Assembly (NCBI GenBank): GCA_002869895.2
Contig: NEWP02000014.1
Coordinates: 27,129 to 68,077 of the forward strand
From: Nitrospira sp. CG24E
GTDB lineage: Bacteria > Nitrospirota > Nitrospiria > Nitrospirales > Nitrospiraceae
DNA length: 40,949 bases
Direction: 5' to 3'
This document shows, piece after piece, positions 1 through 7,415 of the stretch. Made by a program: the position numbers and the translations under genes. The stretch's first letter is position 1. Each line of letters starts with the position of its first letter. Below the pieces are notes generated by a model. It was not told the origin of the DNA, did not search any database, and worked only from the letters and a program-made list of their open reading frames with translations.

Positions 1-94
1 AATCTGGCGCCGGGGGTCTCCGACGCCAAGCGGATACATCGACTGATAAGAAATGATGATGTGCATGATAAGGCAGACTGTATGCGCAGCACAG

Positions 95-111
95 ATCCCC
101 TGTACGGGGAT
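95..111. promoter_or_regulatory. Perfect inverted repeat upstream of the Spy/DUF2726 gene
   Basis: ATCCCCTGTACGGGGAT is a perfect 6-bp inverted repeat with a 5-nt centre, about 80 nt upstream of the ATG at 192. It could be an operator for a dimeric regulator or a small hairpin. No regulator is identified, and the role is inferred only from symmetry and position. Confidence 0.3.
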
Positions 112-191
112 AACGTGCAGGTAGGAGTTATTGGGGCGTTCATCATTGTAAAGTCAGACGTCTTCATTCGGTTCAACCTAAGGAGGCAAGT

Positions 192-959
192 ATGAAGCAG
201 GGAACACGAACCCTCGTGACGCTGAGCGTCACATCGGTATTCGCGCTGACCGTCGGGATGTCTACGGCCTGGGCCAATGAGCCAGGCTACTACGGCAAAG
301 AAGGACACGGAGGCGGCGGGCATAGTTCGATGGGCGGACATGGCGCGGACATGATGCACAACAGCACGGGCCATTTGATCCGGCATCTGCTCAAGCATGA
401 AAAAGACATCGGGCTCACCGCGGAGCAGGTCACGAAACTCAAAGACATGCAGCTTAATCTGGACAAGACCCGTATCAAGACTGAGGCCGATATCCAGGTT
501 GCGGAGCGCGAGTTGAAAGCCCTCACCGAGGATGAGAAATCCGATCTGGCCGCAATCGAAGCCAAGTTGCTCCGTCCCCAGCCTCTTCTGACCGACGCAG
601 ATCTTCTCCTCTATAATCTCATCCGTTTGGCCGTGGAAGACCACTATCTGGTTTTTGCGAGGGTTCCGCTCTGGTCTCTTGTCAGCGTCGAGGCGGATGG
701 AAAGGTTCGGTTGCAGGTGTTGCGACAGATCGCGCTGAAGCAACTCGATTTTGTGTTGGTCCACCCAGGAACGAAGGTTGCCGAGCAGGTTGTGCTGCTT
801 GAGGACGGTTTCCCTCCTCAGCCTCATGAGATCTCACGGAGACAGGATATCCAATCTGTCCTACAGGCAGCCGGCATCACATTGACCATCTTGAAGCCCC
901 ATACCTCCTATACGGTGCTTCAACTGGCTCAGTTGCTTGGCGTCGGTGAGGACGAGTGA
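192..959 (+). CDS. Secreted Spy-like / DUF2726 chimeric protein
   Basis: 255 aa. Residues 1-28 form a Sec signal peptide (cleavage after AWA, before NE). A Gly/His/Met-rich stretch (about 33-60, possible metal binding) and a Spy/CpxP/ZraP-type helical segment with an LTAEQ motif (75-79) follow. At about residue 126 the Spy similarity stops in mid-helix. From LRPQPLLTDAD onward the protein resembles DUF2726, a nuclease-fold-like domain usually seen in cytoplasmic proteins (LDFVLV core near residues 188-193, then a degenerate ELDD/H region and R..D). The start is certain: AGGAGG lies at 181-186, just upstream of the ATG. DUF2726 behind a signal peptide is odd. The junction near base 570 could be a real recombination fusion or an assembly join. 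The function of the fusion is unknown. Confidence 0.8.
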   Translation: MKQGTRTLVTLSVTSVFALTVGMSTAWANEPGYYGKEGHGGGGHSSMGGHGADMMHNSTGHLIRHLLKHEKDIGLTAEQVTKLKDMQLNLDKTRIKTEADIQVAERELKALTEDEKSDLAAIEAKLLRPQPLLTDADLLLYNLIRLAVEDHYLVFARVPLWSLVSVEADGKVRLQVLRQIALKQLDFVLVHPGTKVAEQVVLLEDGFPPQPHEISRRQDIQSVLQAAGITLTILKPHTSYTVLQLAQLLGVGEDE

Positions 960-1007
960 CTGCTCCTGCATATTGCCGACGCGTTGTTTGGCGATAATGA
1001 AATAACG

Positions 1008-1520
1008 CTAGTCGGAAGAGCTGTTGCCGGTTAGTTGGGGGGTCGGCTCCGTATCTCGCATCGGCGCCGCGTCGAGGGCCTTTCTTGCCAGCTCTGCTTC
1101 AGGGCTTTCAGGATATTCATCGATCACTCGTTCGAACATCGTCCGGGCCTTCTCGTGATCCTTCAGTCTGGAGTAACTTTGCCCGATCTTCAAGGTCGAG
1201 GCGGCAAGCTTCGGGCTGAGAGGGTAGTAGGACACAACGTGGTAGAAAGACTTCAGGGCGTCCTTGTATCGCCCTAATCGGTACTGACATTCTCCCATCC
1301 AATATTGTGCGTTGGCTGCCAGCGAAGATTGCCCGTGGAGTTCGAGGAAGAATCGAAAACCAGCCAGCGCTGCCTCGTAGTCCTTGTGTTTGTACTCCTC
1401 CATCACTCGTTCATAGAGGTGCCGAGTGGAATCCTGTTTGTTGGGGGGAGAAGCCAGGGCTAGATTGAGAGAGAACAGGATCGCTACCACTCCTGAGAGC
1501 AGGGTCATCAGCGTCTTCAT
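1008..1520 (-). CDS. YbgF/CpoB-like periplasmic TPR protein
   Basis: About 170 aa. An N-terminal signal peptide (hydrophobic to ALASPP) is followed by three tetratricopeptide-like units: HLYERVMEEYKHKDYEAAL, AQYWMGECQYRLGRYKDAL and LKIGQSYSRLKDHEKAR. This arrangement matches the C-terminal TPR domain of YbgF/CpoB of the Tol-Pal system. The trimerising coiled coil of full CpoB is missing, so it may be a generic periplasmic TPR protein. The GGAGGT Shine-Dalgarno (complement of 1527-1532) touches the first ATG (1526) but sits 7 nt before the second ATG (1520), so the second ATG is taken as the start. No tol or pal genes lie nearby, so the pathway is unconfirmed. Confidence 0.8.
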   Translation of the reverse strand: MKTLMTLLSGVVAILFSLNLALASPPNKQDSTRHLYERVMEEYKHKDYEAALAGFRFFLELHGQSSLAANAQYWMGECQYRLGRYKDALKSFYHVVSYYPLSPKLAASTLKIGQSYSRLKDHEKARTMFERVIDEYPESPEAELARKALDAAPMRDTEPTPQLTGNSSSD

Positions 1521-1532
1521 GGTCATACCTCC

Positions 1533-1865
1533 GTACTGCTCGGCAAGGTCTCGGCACTTTTTCTCTTAATGGGTAAGGCAATCGCCGTGCCACCATGCGA
1601 TGATCCGATACAGCTAAAACCCATGTGAATCCATGAGCTTGGCGCCATTCGAGGTCAGTAGATGTCTCGCACTGTCGCCTGCCTGTCCCCAAGTGAGCGA
1701 CAGATTTGTACGATCTGTGCCGGTGTTTTCCCGCTTGACAGAATGGAGGAGGTAGCTCGTACAGTGGCTTGAGTAAACGGTTTGTGGCCAACGTGACTTG
1801 TATGCGAGCAAATAATGCTGCCCGGTAGCTCAGATCAGGTTCTCCAGAAGAGAACGGTACGGTGA
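1533..1865. other. Gene-free intergenic stretch
   Basis: About 330 bp between the divergent TPR and beta-helix genes. Open frames here have no family resemblance. A TTGACA at 1735-1740 with TACAGT at 1760-1765 has a 19-nt spacer, too long for a convincing sigma-70 promoter. Promoters for both flanking genes must lie here, but none stands out. Confidence 0.4.
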
Positions 1866-1877
1866 ATGGAGTTGGAC

Positions 1878-2666
1878 ATGATGACTGATCCTCCCGCTAG
1901 CCCACTCGGCGGAAAGACCCTGATCGTCGACGCGAAGGACGGTGATTCGTACCCGCGACCCAGCGCAGCATTACTCGATGCAGGCGAATATGACCAAGTC
2001 TTTGTCTGCCCTGGAACCTATGAGGACAAAGTGTTTATCACGGGGCGACCGATTCATTTGGTGGGGGCTGGTCGAGATGCGGTGCAGATTTTTTCCCGTC
2101 GTGGGGGGCCTCTCTATCTCCAGCAGGTTCCGAGTGGTCGCATCTCCGGTATTACGTTTCGATACGTCGGCAGCGATCAGCATTCAGCGATGAACCTGCT
2201 CGACTCTTCTTGTGCGGTGACACAGTGCCGTGCCATGGAGGGAATTTTGTCCGGCGTCGTGATTTATGGTCCGCAATCACGATTGACATTTGTCGAGAAC
2301 GAAGTCTGTGGCAACCGCGAATCGGGGGTCTTTGTGTTTGCCGGGGCACAGCCGAGGATCGCCGATAATGTCTGCAGGGCCAACCATCATTTTGGTATTG
2401 CAGTGCGCGACTCTGGGAGCCATCCGGAACTCGTACGGAACCAGTGCCGAGAGAATATGTTGAGCGGGATTCTGCTTTTTCATCACGCGGCAGGACTTCT
2501 TGTCGACAATAGATGCAGCGGGAATCAGCATTGGGGGTTGGTGATGACTCCTGACTGTAGCCCTATTCCCGATCGTGAGGGGCTCGATACTTCAAACATT
2601 CTGGTCCCTAATCCACGCGGGCCTCTGATTGTGACGGATCAGCCGCTGGGGGACATCGGACGATGA
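1878..2666 (+). CDS. Right-handed beta-helix repeat protein
   Basis: About 262 aa. The middle of the protein repeats the N-x-(C)-x-x-N-x-x-x-G-(I/V) pattern typical of parallel beta-helix (NosD/CASH/PbH1) folds, in four or more rungs from about residue 120 to 225 (for example VENEVCGNRESGVFVF, IADNVCRANHHFGIAV, VRNQCRENMLSGILL, VDNRCSGNQHWGLVM). The N-terminus (TLIVDAKDGDSYPRPSAAL) resembles the opening of pectate-lyase-like, NosD-like or F-box-11-like helices. No signal peptide is visible, so it is probably cytoplasmic. GGAG at 1868-1871 is 6 nt before the ATG at 1878, which favours this start over the ATG at 1866. Enzyme activity cannot be assigned, and no partner gene is apparent. Confidence 0.75.
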   Translation: MMTDPPASPLGGKTLIVDAKDGDSYPRPSAALLDAGEYDQVFVCPGTYEDKVFITGRPIHLVGAGRDAVQIFSRRGGPLYLQQVPSGRISGITFRYVGSDQHSAMNLLDSSCAVTQCRAMEGILSGVVIYGPQSRLTFVENEVCGNRESGVFVFAGAQPRIADNVCRANHHFGIAVRDSGSHPELVRNQCRENMLSGILLFHHAAGLLVDNRCSGNQHWGLVMTPDCSPIPDREGLDTSNILVPNPRGPLIVTDQPLGDIGR

Positions 2667-2782
2667 GCAGATAGATTATCGATGACAGAGGGGATCAGTT
2701 CAGCAAGCACAAAGGCTGAGTCCGAGAGGAGTGCGACCGTGCGACGTAGTTTGCTATCGACCTCGGCCGCGGTATCCGCGCA

Positions 2783-3706
2783 TTATGGAAGCGGATTGGT
2801 CGAGTGAGTTTCTGATACCTGGTGAAGGTGAAATGCGCTGCCGCCTTGCTGCTTCGCTCGATACATAGCTGTGTCTGCATGTTTCAATAACTCGTCGACC
2901 GGGTGATCGTCCTGAGGATAAATCGTAACTCCAATGCTGATGCCAATGGAGATGTGCTGCATCTTCAATTCAAAGGGCGTGGCAATGGATTCCGTGATGC
3001 GGGTTGCCACCATCAGAATATTCTGTTCGGACGTGACTCCCTCAAGAATGATCGTAAACTCGTCTCCACCCATTCGGGCTACGGTATCGACTTCCCTTAC
3101 ACAGGCTTTCAGTCGTTCGGAGACGGTCTTGAGTAGTTCGTCGCCCATATCGTGCCCGAAGGTATCGTTCACCGCCTTGAATCGATCCAGATCGAGGAGC
3201 ATGAGACCCATCGGTTGGTTCAAACGCTTGCTCCGAGCCATCGCTTGAACCAGTCGATCGCGGAAAAGGCTGCGGTTTACTAGACCGGTCAAGTGATCGT
3301 ATTGTGCCAGGTAGGTGAGGTGCTCTTCAGAACGTTTCCGTTCAATGGCATAACGGACTGAACGAGCCAACAGCTCAGGATGGCCTTGACCTTTGACGAG
3401 GTAATCCTGCGCTCCCTGCTGGACCGCCTGAAGAGCCAGACTTTGATCGCTCACGCCGCTCAGGACGACGACGGGGATCGTCGGGCTAGTGGCATGGACC
3501 TGCCTGACTGTCGGGAGACCGAATGCATCCGGTAGTGACAGGTCCAACAGTACGGCATCGAATCGCTCACGGCTCAGAAGTGCGAGCCCTTCTCCCAACG
3601 TTTTCGTCCGTGTAATCTTGAACTCATCGATGCTCCATTCAGTGAGGAGATCCTGTGTGAGCTGAGCGTCGACGTCGTTGTCTTCAACAAGAAGCACGTT
3701 GATCAT
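2783..3706 (-). CDS. Response regulator diguanylate cyclase (REC-GGDEF)
   Basis: 307 aa. The N-terminal receiver has the acidic pair E8/D9, phospho-acceptor D55 (VLLDLSLPD), S83 and K105. A linker helix (about 120-140) precedes a GGDEF domain with D172 (LDLDRFK) and intact GGDEF at 213-217, so it should make cyclic di-GMP from two GTP. The allosteric I-site RxxD (REVD, 204-207) sits five residues before GGDEF, implying product inhibition. No membrane segment or histidine kinase is present, so the cognate kinase must be encoded elsewhere. The type IV pilus genes in the same window are a plausible c-di-GMP-responsive output, but that link is inference. Confidence 0.92.
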   Translation of the reverse strand: MINVLLVEDNDVDAQLTQDLLTEWSIDEFKITRTKTLGEGLALLSRERFDAVLLDLSLPDAFGLPTVRQVHATSPTIPVVVLSGVSDQSLALQAVQQGAQDYLVKGQGHPELLARSVRYAIERKRSEEHLTYLAQYDHLTGLVNRSLFRDRLVQAMARSKRLNQPMGLMLLDLDRFKAVNDTFGHDMGDELLKTVSERLKACVREVDTVARMGGDEFTIILEGVTSEQNILMVATRITESIATPFELKMQHISIGISIGVTIYPQDDHPVDELLKHADTAMYRAKQQGGSAFHLHQVSETHSTNPLP

Positions 3707-3965
3707 CTGACACCCTGGGTCTCGCGTGAGTTTTTGGTCCAGTTCATCGTTGCTAGCCCGGACGACTCGTCTGCGACAAGGCCGTCACTATGAGGAATCG
3801 ATTATAGCTAGGACGCAGGGGAGGATATACAAAATGCGAAAATACGGCTAGGGCCGTTCTTTCCCGGCAAAATACTGACCGCCCCTTGTAAGGACCTGCA
3901 CCAATGAAACTACGCAGGGCGGTCAGAAGAATCACTGCACCACCTGGAATGAAGGCGGCGTGGTT

Positions 3966-4343
3966 TTACCCTACATGGAGTGCTTCAGCCCGTCGACGAA
4001 CTTCTTCGGCCTTTTGAGATTGTCCGAGGTTATCGTAAAGTGAGGCAATATTCGCATGCAAGTGGGACAGGAGCTGTCCCAGCTGTGCTTCCTGTGCGAT
4101 CACGTTCGCTTCCAGCGCCAGTTTCTTTTCCTCACTCCGTCGGAATCGTTCCTCAAGCCGCTGTACAAGCTGGACCCAGCCCTTGACCTTGCCGGAATCC
4201 AAGTCCGGTATGGTCGGCAATGCTTCGGCGCGATCGAGAGATTTTTCGGCTTGATTCATCCAATTAATGAAGATCAAAAAATCACCAAGCGTAATTTTTA
4301 GTGCGGACGAGGCGCCTTCTTCTTCGATAACCAGATCTTCCAT
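3966..4343 (-). CDS. Hypothetical coiled-coil protein
   Basis: 125 aa, family not recognised. The N-terminus is acidic (MEDLVIEEEG). The rest is predicted helical: a segment around FLIFINWMNQAEKSLDRAEALP, then a heptad-like, charge-rich stretch (RLEERFRRSEEKKLALEANVIAQEA) and a C-terminal TPR-like helix pair (HANIASLYDNLGQSQKAEEVRRRAEAL). No signal peptide or membrane segment is visible. The start is well supported by AAGGAG (complement of 4349-4354), 5 nt before the ATG. It stands alone between noncoding stretches. A scaffold or adaptor role is possible but unsupported. Confidence 0.7.
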   Translation of the reverse strand: MEDLVIEEEGASSALKITLGDFLIFINWMNQAEKSLDRAEALPTIPDLDSGKVKGWVQLVQRLEERFRRSEEKKLALEANVIAQEAQLGQLLSHLHANIASLYDNLGQSQKAEEVRRRAEALHVG

Positions 4344-4360
4344 TACAACTCCTTGTGCAG

Positions 4361-4670
4361 GACATTATTCTTAATAGTGGGTGTCAGCTATACGAAATAC
4401 TTCCGCCAAGTCGCCAGCGAACTGCTCTACTGCCGGACGTGAAAAGCGAGCAAGAAAACGAGCCACCTCCTTTCTTGTCTGGTCTTTGGCAGGAAACGGC
4501 AAGCAGGTTCAAGAGTTGGTAACCTATGGGCTACATCATATGGGGTTGGCGAAGTAATACTGTGCCAACAGTGGTATTGTCAAGAGATCCCTAGAGGCAT
4601 TGATACGCAGAGATCTTTTCCAAACTATTCACTGTGGCCGAACTCAAGAGGCAGGGAAAGGAAGCGACAA
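4361..4670. other. Gene-free stretch
   Basis: About 310 bp between the coiled-coil gene and the small lipoprotein gene. No convincing gene, RNA or repeat was seen. Confidence 0.4.
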
Positions 4671-4991
4671 CTATCCTTGAGGAGACAGGGGTGGCACGTT
4701 TGGATAGGCTCCGCGTGGCAGACGTTGAGGACCGATTATTCCTTCGCAGGCATACCCTGGTTCGAAAGGCCAGAGGAGGGATCGACCCTGCCAAGAACCC
4801 CTTACCCGGATCGTGCCGACCGACACTCCAAGCCGGGCTGCTTCTTCGCCTATTGTGGAGAGGCAGCCTTCGTAGGTATATGCGCGGCGACCAAGCATGA
4901 TCGGCTGGCCTGTCTGGCTATGGAACACAGTGTAGGGCTCGGCGCAACCTACCACGAGCAGTGTCATGCTAAGCAGTAGAACTCTCGTCAT
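4671..4991 (-). CDS. Small lipoprotein, unknown function
   Basis: 106 aa. The first 15 residues are a type II signal peptide ending in a lipobox (V13-V14-G15-C16), so the mature protein should be lipidated at C16. The acidic/polar residues E-P after the Cys do not suggest inner-membrane retention. The mature part has two further Cys (in YEGCLS and YACEG) that could form a disulfide, and a proline-rich tail. No known domain is recognised. It is divergent from, and about 500 bp from, the downstream transglycosylase gene. Confidence 0.65.
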   Translation of the reverse strand: MTRVLLLSMTLLVVGCAEPYTVFHSQTGQPIMLGRRAYTYEGCLSTIGEEAARLGVSVGTIRVRGSWQGRSLLWPFEPGYACEGIIGPQRLPRGAYPNVPPLSPQG

Positions 4992-5496
4992 CCGTCCGCT
5001 CGTTTACTAGGGATAGACACGTTGAATACGGTTCCCTCTCCCACGTAAGTCTCACCGGCAAAGATAACAGGGAAATCTGTGTGGACCCGTTCGCAGTATC
5101 TCAGTTTCACCATGATGCCTGCTCTTTCTCGGTCAGACGGGCGGGAGGCCAAAGGTACCATATCCTTTCCCCAGCACGCGAGGGGGCCCCTCGTTTGGGG
5201 GCTTGGGATAGGGGATATTGGGAACCTCCAACAGCATTCTTAACATCCTTCAGCAAACTGCAAAGTGCGGCAAGAGGAACCAAAAAAAGGACCACTCCAC
5301 TCTCATCCCCCTACGAAAGTTGGGATCGACAGGTAATCTTAAGTTATTGAAATTGTGGAGCATGATGTTATGTTTCATTTTCTGTCAGTCGGCATGGAAC
5401 CTGCGCTTACAGCGTCATAGTACGAGCGAAATTTTCGAAGAATCTAAACGGTGCGCCGCTGGGGTACAGAGGTCTTGGCAGAGGGAGGAAGCAAAG
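4992..5496 (+). promoter_or_regulatory. Long leader/intergenic region with candidate promoter
   Basis: About 500 bp without a credible gene. A long open frame begins at 5218, but its N-terminal 93 codons look non-coding and lack a ribosome site. A candidate sigma-70 promoter is TTGAAA (5347-5352), 16 nt, TATGTT (5369-5374), leaving a leader of about 120 nt before the transglycosylase ATG at 5497. Confidence 0.3.
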
Positions 5497-6198
5497 ATGA
5501 AAAGGGTCGAGATTCAAACCGAACGATATAGAGAAGAAGCACAGCTCCTGACCGTTGGCTTTAAGGGCTTCTCCATGCTCCTCATGTCCCTGATTGTGAT
5601 GCCGATGGCGCTTTCAGTACCCTTTGCGCAAGCTGGTACACCGGCCTCTGGATACGATGGCCCTAAGGATCTGGGAAGCCGAATAGATGTGACAACAGGC
5701 AAGTCTGTCGCAGCAGTCCGCCACAAGGCACGGTATCACCGTGGTTTGGCAGATCTAGAGCTTGAGCATGCGGTCAATCGTGCGGCTCAATTGCACCATG
5801 TTCAACCGGCCTTGCTCCTTGCGGTGATCAAGGCTGAGTCTTCCTTTAATCCGATCGCGATTTCGAAGGCAGGAGCGGTAGGGCTTATGCAGTTGATTCC
5901 GGAAACCGCTATCCGGCACGGTGTGCGCAACCTCTACGATACGAATGATAACATCGCTGGTGGGGCCAAGCACCTGCGCTATCTCCTAGACCGGTTCCAC
6001 GGAAACACCCGATTAGCCTTGGCAGCCTATAACGCGGGTGAACGCAAGGTGGATCACTATGGACAGATCCCACCCTATAAAGAGACACAGGATTATGTAA
6101 AAAAGGTGCTTGTATACTACCGCAGCTACAAGAAGGATGGTTGGATCATGCCGGTGGTGATGCCTGCCTCCTCTATACACGCAGGCCGTCCGTACTAA
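5497..6198 (+). CDS. Lytic transglycosylase (SLT domain)
   Basis: 233 aa. This enzyme class cleaves the MurNAc-GlcNAc bond of peptidoglycan with 1,6-anhydro product formation in the periplasm. An unusually long charged n-region precedes a signal peptide (hydrophobic core about 25-43, cleavage after AQA near 46). The SLT domain spans about 86-210 with catalytic Glu114 (IKAESSFNP), GLMQLIPETA (129-138), the substrate-groove motif AAYNAGE (176-182) and an ETQDYVKKVLVYY end. The ATG at 5497 follows GAGGGAGG at a normal distance and directly precedes the signal peptide, so the 93 upstream in-frame codons are rejected. It belongs to the family 1 group (Slt70/MltC/MltE-like); which member cannot be told. 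Confidence 0.92.
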   Translation: MKRVEIQTERYREEAQLLTVGFKGFSMLLMSLIVMPMALSVPFAQAGTPASGYDGPKDLGSRIDVTTGKSVAAVRHKARYHRGLADLELEHAVNRAAQLHHVQPALLLAVIKAESSFNPIAISKAGAVGLMQLIPETAIRHGVRNLYDTNDNIAGGAKHLRYLLDRFHGNTRLALAAYNAGERKVDHYGQIPPYKETQDYVKKVLVYYRSYKKDGWIMPVVMPASSIHAGRPY

Positions 6199-6279
6199 TC
6201 GATTGCTCCGTGGGTGTCGGAAGAACGAAGCAGGTGGATAGTCAGGCATCTGCTATCAGACGGATCTCCGAGTGGGCGC

Positions 6280-6642
6280 TTACCGAGGTGTCTCAAGAAC
6301 GGCAATCAGTGCCCGGTAGGTCAGCTCACGAGTTCTGGCCTTCGACAATGGCAGGTCACTGCTGTTTATATCCAACCACACACGTTCTGTTACCTGGGCA
6401 CGAGCGTCGTTACACAGTCCCCACATCTGATGGAGAAACCCGTCCGGCAATCCAACTTGCATCCCTTCGGATTCGATGCGATCGTCCAGAATGGCCAACA
6501 AGTCGGACAGGGCCTGATCCGACCGATAGGGTGTTGCGGAAAAGCCGAAGGAGGCATGGGCCGCCATCTCTTGTTCCGCTTGCACGACCAGATCGCTCAT
6601 GTATTCTTTGAGTAGGCCTACTACATGACCGGATAACGCCAT
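6280..6642 (-). CDS. Hypothetical protein
   Basis: 120 aa starting MALSGHVVGLLKEYMSDLV. No family is recognised. It appears all-helical and soluble, with no signal peptide. AAGGAG lies 6 nt before the ATG at 6642, which decides the start over the longer in-frame alternative at 6690. It is convergent with the transglycosylase gene, 81 bp away, with no obvious terminator between them. The palindrome at 6741-6756 lies about 100 nt upstream and could regulate it. Confidence 0.65.
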   Translation of the reverse strand: MALSGHVVGLLKEYMSDLVVQAEQEMAAHASFGFSATPYRSDQALSDLLAILDDRIESEGMQVGLPDGFLHQMWGLCNDARAQVTERVWLDINSSDLPLSKARTRELTYRALIAVLETPR

Positions 6643-6729
6643 GCGGTTCTCCTTCCCTCGCATTATGCGGATCTGTGGGATAGGGAGCAAGAATCGTCGC
6701 GAAGTTAAGACGAGTAAAGCAACTCACTA

Positions 6730-6756
6730 TTGACAACCTTCCTATAGTTCTATAGG
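6730..6756. promoter_or_regulatory. TTGACA box plus palindromic operator-like site
   Basis: TTGACA (6730-6735) is followed by the perfect palindrome CCTATAGTTCTATAGG (6741-6756: 7-bp arms, 2-nt centre). The last six bases, TATAGG, could act as a -10 with a short 15-nt spacer, so a bound dimer would cover the promoter. The site could serve the riboswitch-like leader on the plus strand or the divergent gene ending at 6280. The regulator is unknown. Confidence 0.4.
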
Positions 6757-6863
6757 CTTTTGCCATTGCTGGTTCTCTGAGTTTTTTCAGAGAGAAACAG
6801 AATCATCCGAGAATTCTAGACTGTATACGCAGTTGTAGTAAAAACGATTCCACAATACTCATT

Positions 6864-6946
6864 GGTGCTTCGGATCTGAGGAATGGTGGAGAGTAGGAAC
6901 TCGGCGAAGGCCGAAGTGCTTGCAAGCCCGAAGACCTGCCAGCATT
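6864..6946 (+). promoter_or_regulatory. Cobalamin-riboswitch-like element, apparently shortened
   Basis: Positions 6924-6941 contain AGCCCGAAGACCTGCCA, which fits the conserved B12-box that closes cobalamin riboswitches. GGTGCT (6864-6869) can pair with AGCATT (6941-6946) as the enclosing stem. AGGAATGGTGGAGAG resembles the GGGAA...GGTGnAA core strand, and GAAGTGCTTGC just before the box is also typical. The conserved CCCGCaACtGT core expected between GGAACT and GGCGAAGGCC is missing, so the element may be a decayed remnant. No B12 transport or synthesis gene follows; the next gene is the desaturase, about 470 nt away. Confidence 0.5.
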
Positions 6947-7415
6947 CGGTTTGGGGGAAACATCCGGAGCTGGTTCGACCTATGAACCCTTGCAAGAGGC
7001 CGATAGATCTGAGCTGCCTCGGATTCTAATCCCCCAATTCTGTGCCCGTTCTGGATTCACGACCGACCCTCCCGCATGGCTGTTCTGTTACCCGTGGGGG
7101 TAAAAGTTGGTCCGAGATTCACTCATGTATCTAGGCGCATCTCGGCTGACAACTTCTCCTCGCGGTCTATGCACATGGTGATCTCTTTTGGACAATCAAT
7201 GACGGAGGAGGACTTGCATATTCGGCAAACCTGCCGGAGGAGTCAACCGCCTCATAGTCCTGCCGGAGACAGTTCCACCCGACGACACCATCCGACGAAC
7301 GCCCTCAGAGCGATCCTCAATTCGATACTAGCATGGAGATGACTGCTTGGGTGCTCATCGTGGGTAAGGAGTCGATACAGGTCATCGTGTATCCGGAAGG
7401 AACGAGAGTTTCAGT
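6947..7415 (+). other. Gene-free leader region ahead of the lipid operon
   Basis: About 470 bp with no recognisable gene. A 28-codon frame, ATG at 7333 to TGA at 7417-7419 (MEMTAWVLIVGKESIQVIVY...), ends with an ATGA overlap on the desaturase start codon. It could be a translationally coupled leader peptide, but no ribosome site precedes it. The rest may be remains of a gene once controlled by the riboswitch-like element. Confidence 0.3.

Noticed and set aside
1735-1765. TTGACA/TACAGT promoter before the beta-helix gene
   Set aside because: The spacer is 19 nt and the -10 is weak; no support beyond a chance match.
5168-5182. CGAGGGG-G-CCCCTCG palindrome as an intrinsic terminator
   Set aside because: The centre is one base, too tight for a hairpin loop, and no T-tract follows.
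5218-5496. Upstream extension of the transglycosylase open frame
   Set aside because: It lacks a ribosome site and family likeness; a strong SD precedes the ATG at 5497.
6970-6980. GGTTCGA, like a tRNA T-loop
   Set aside because: No acceptor, D or anticodon stem can be drawn around it.
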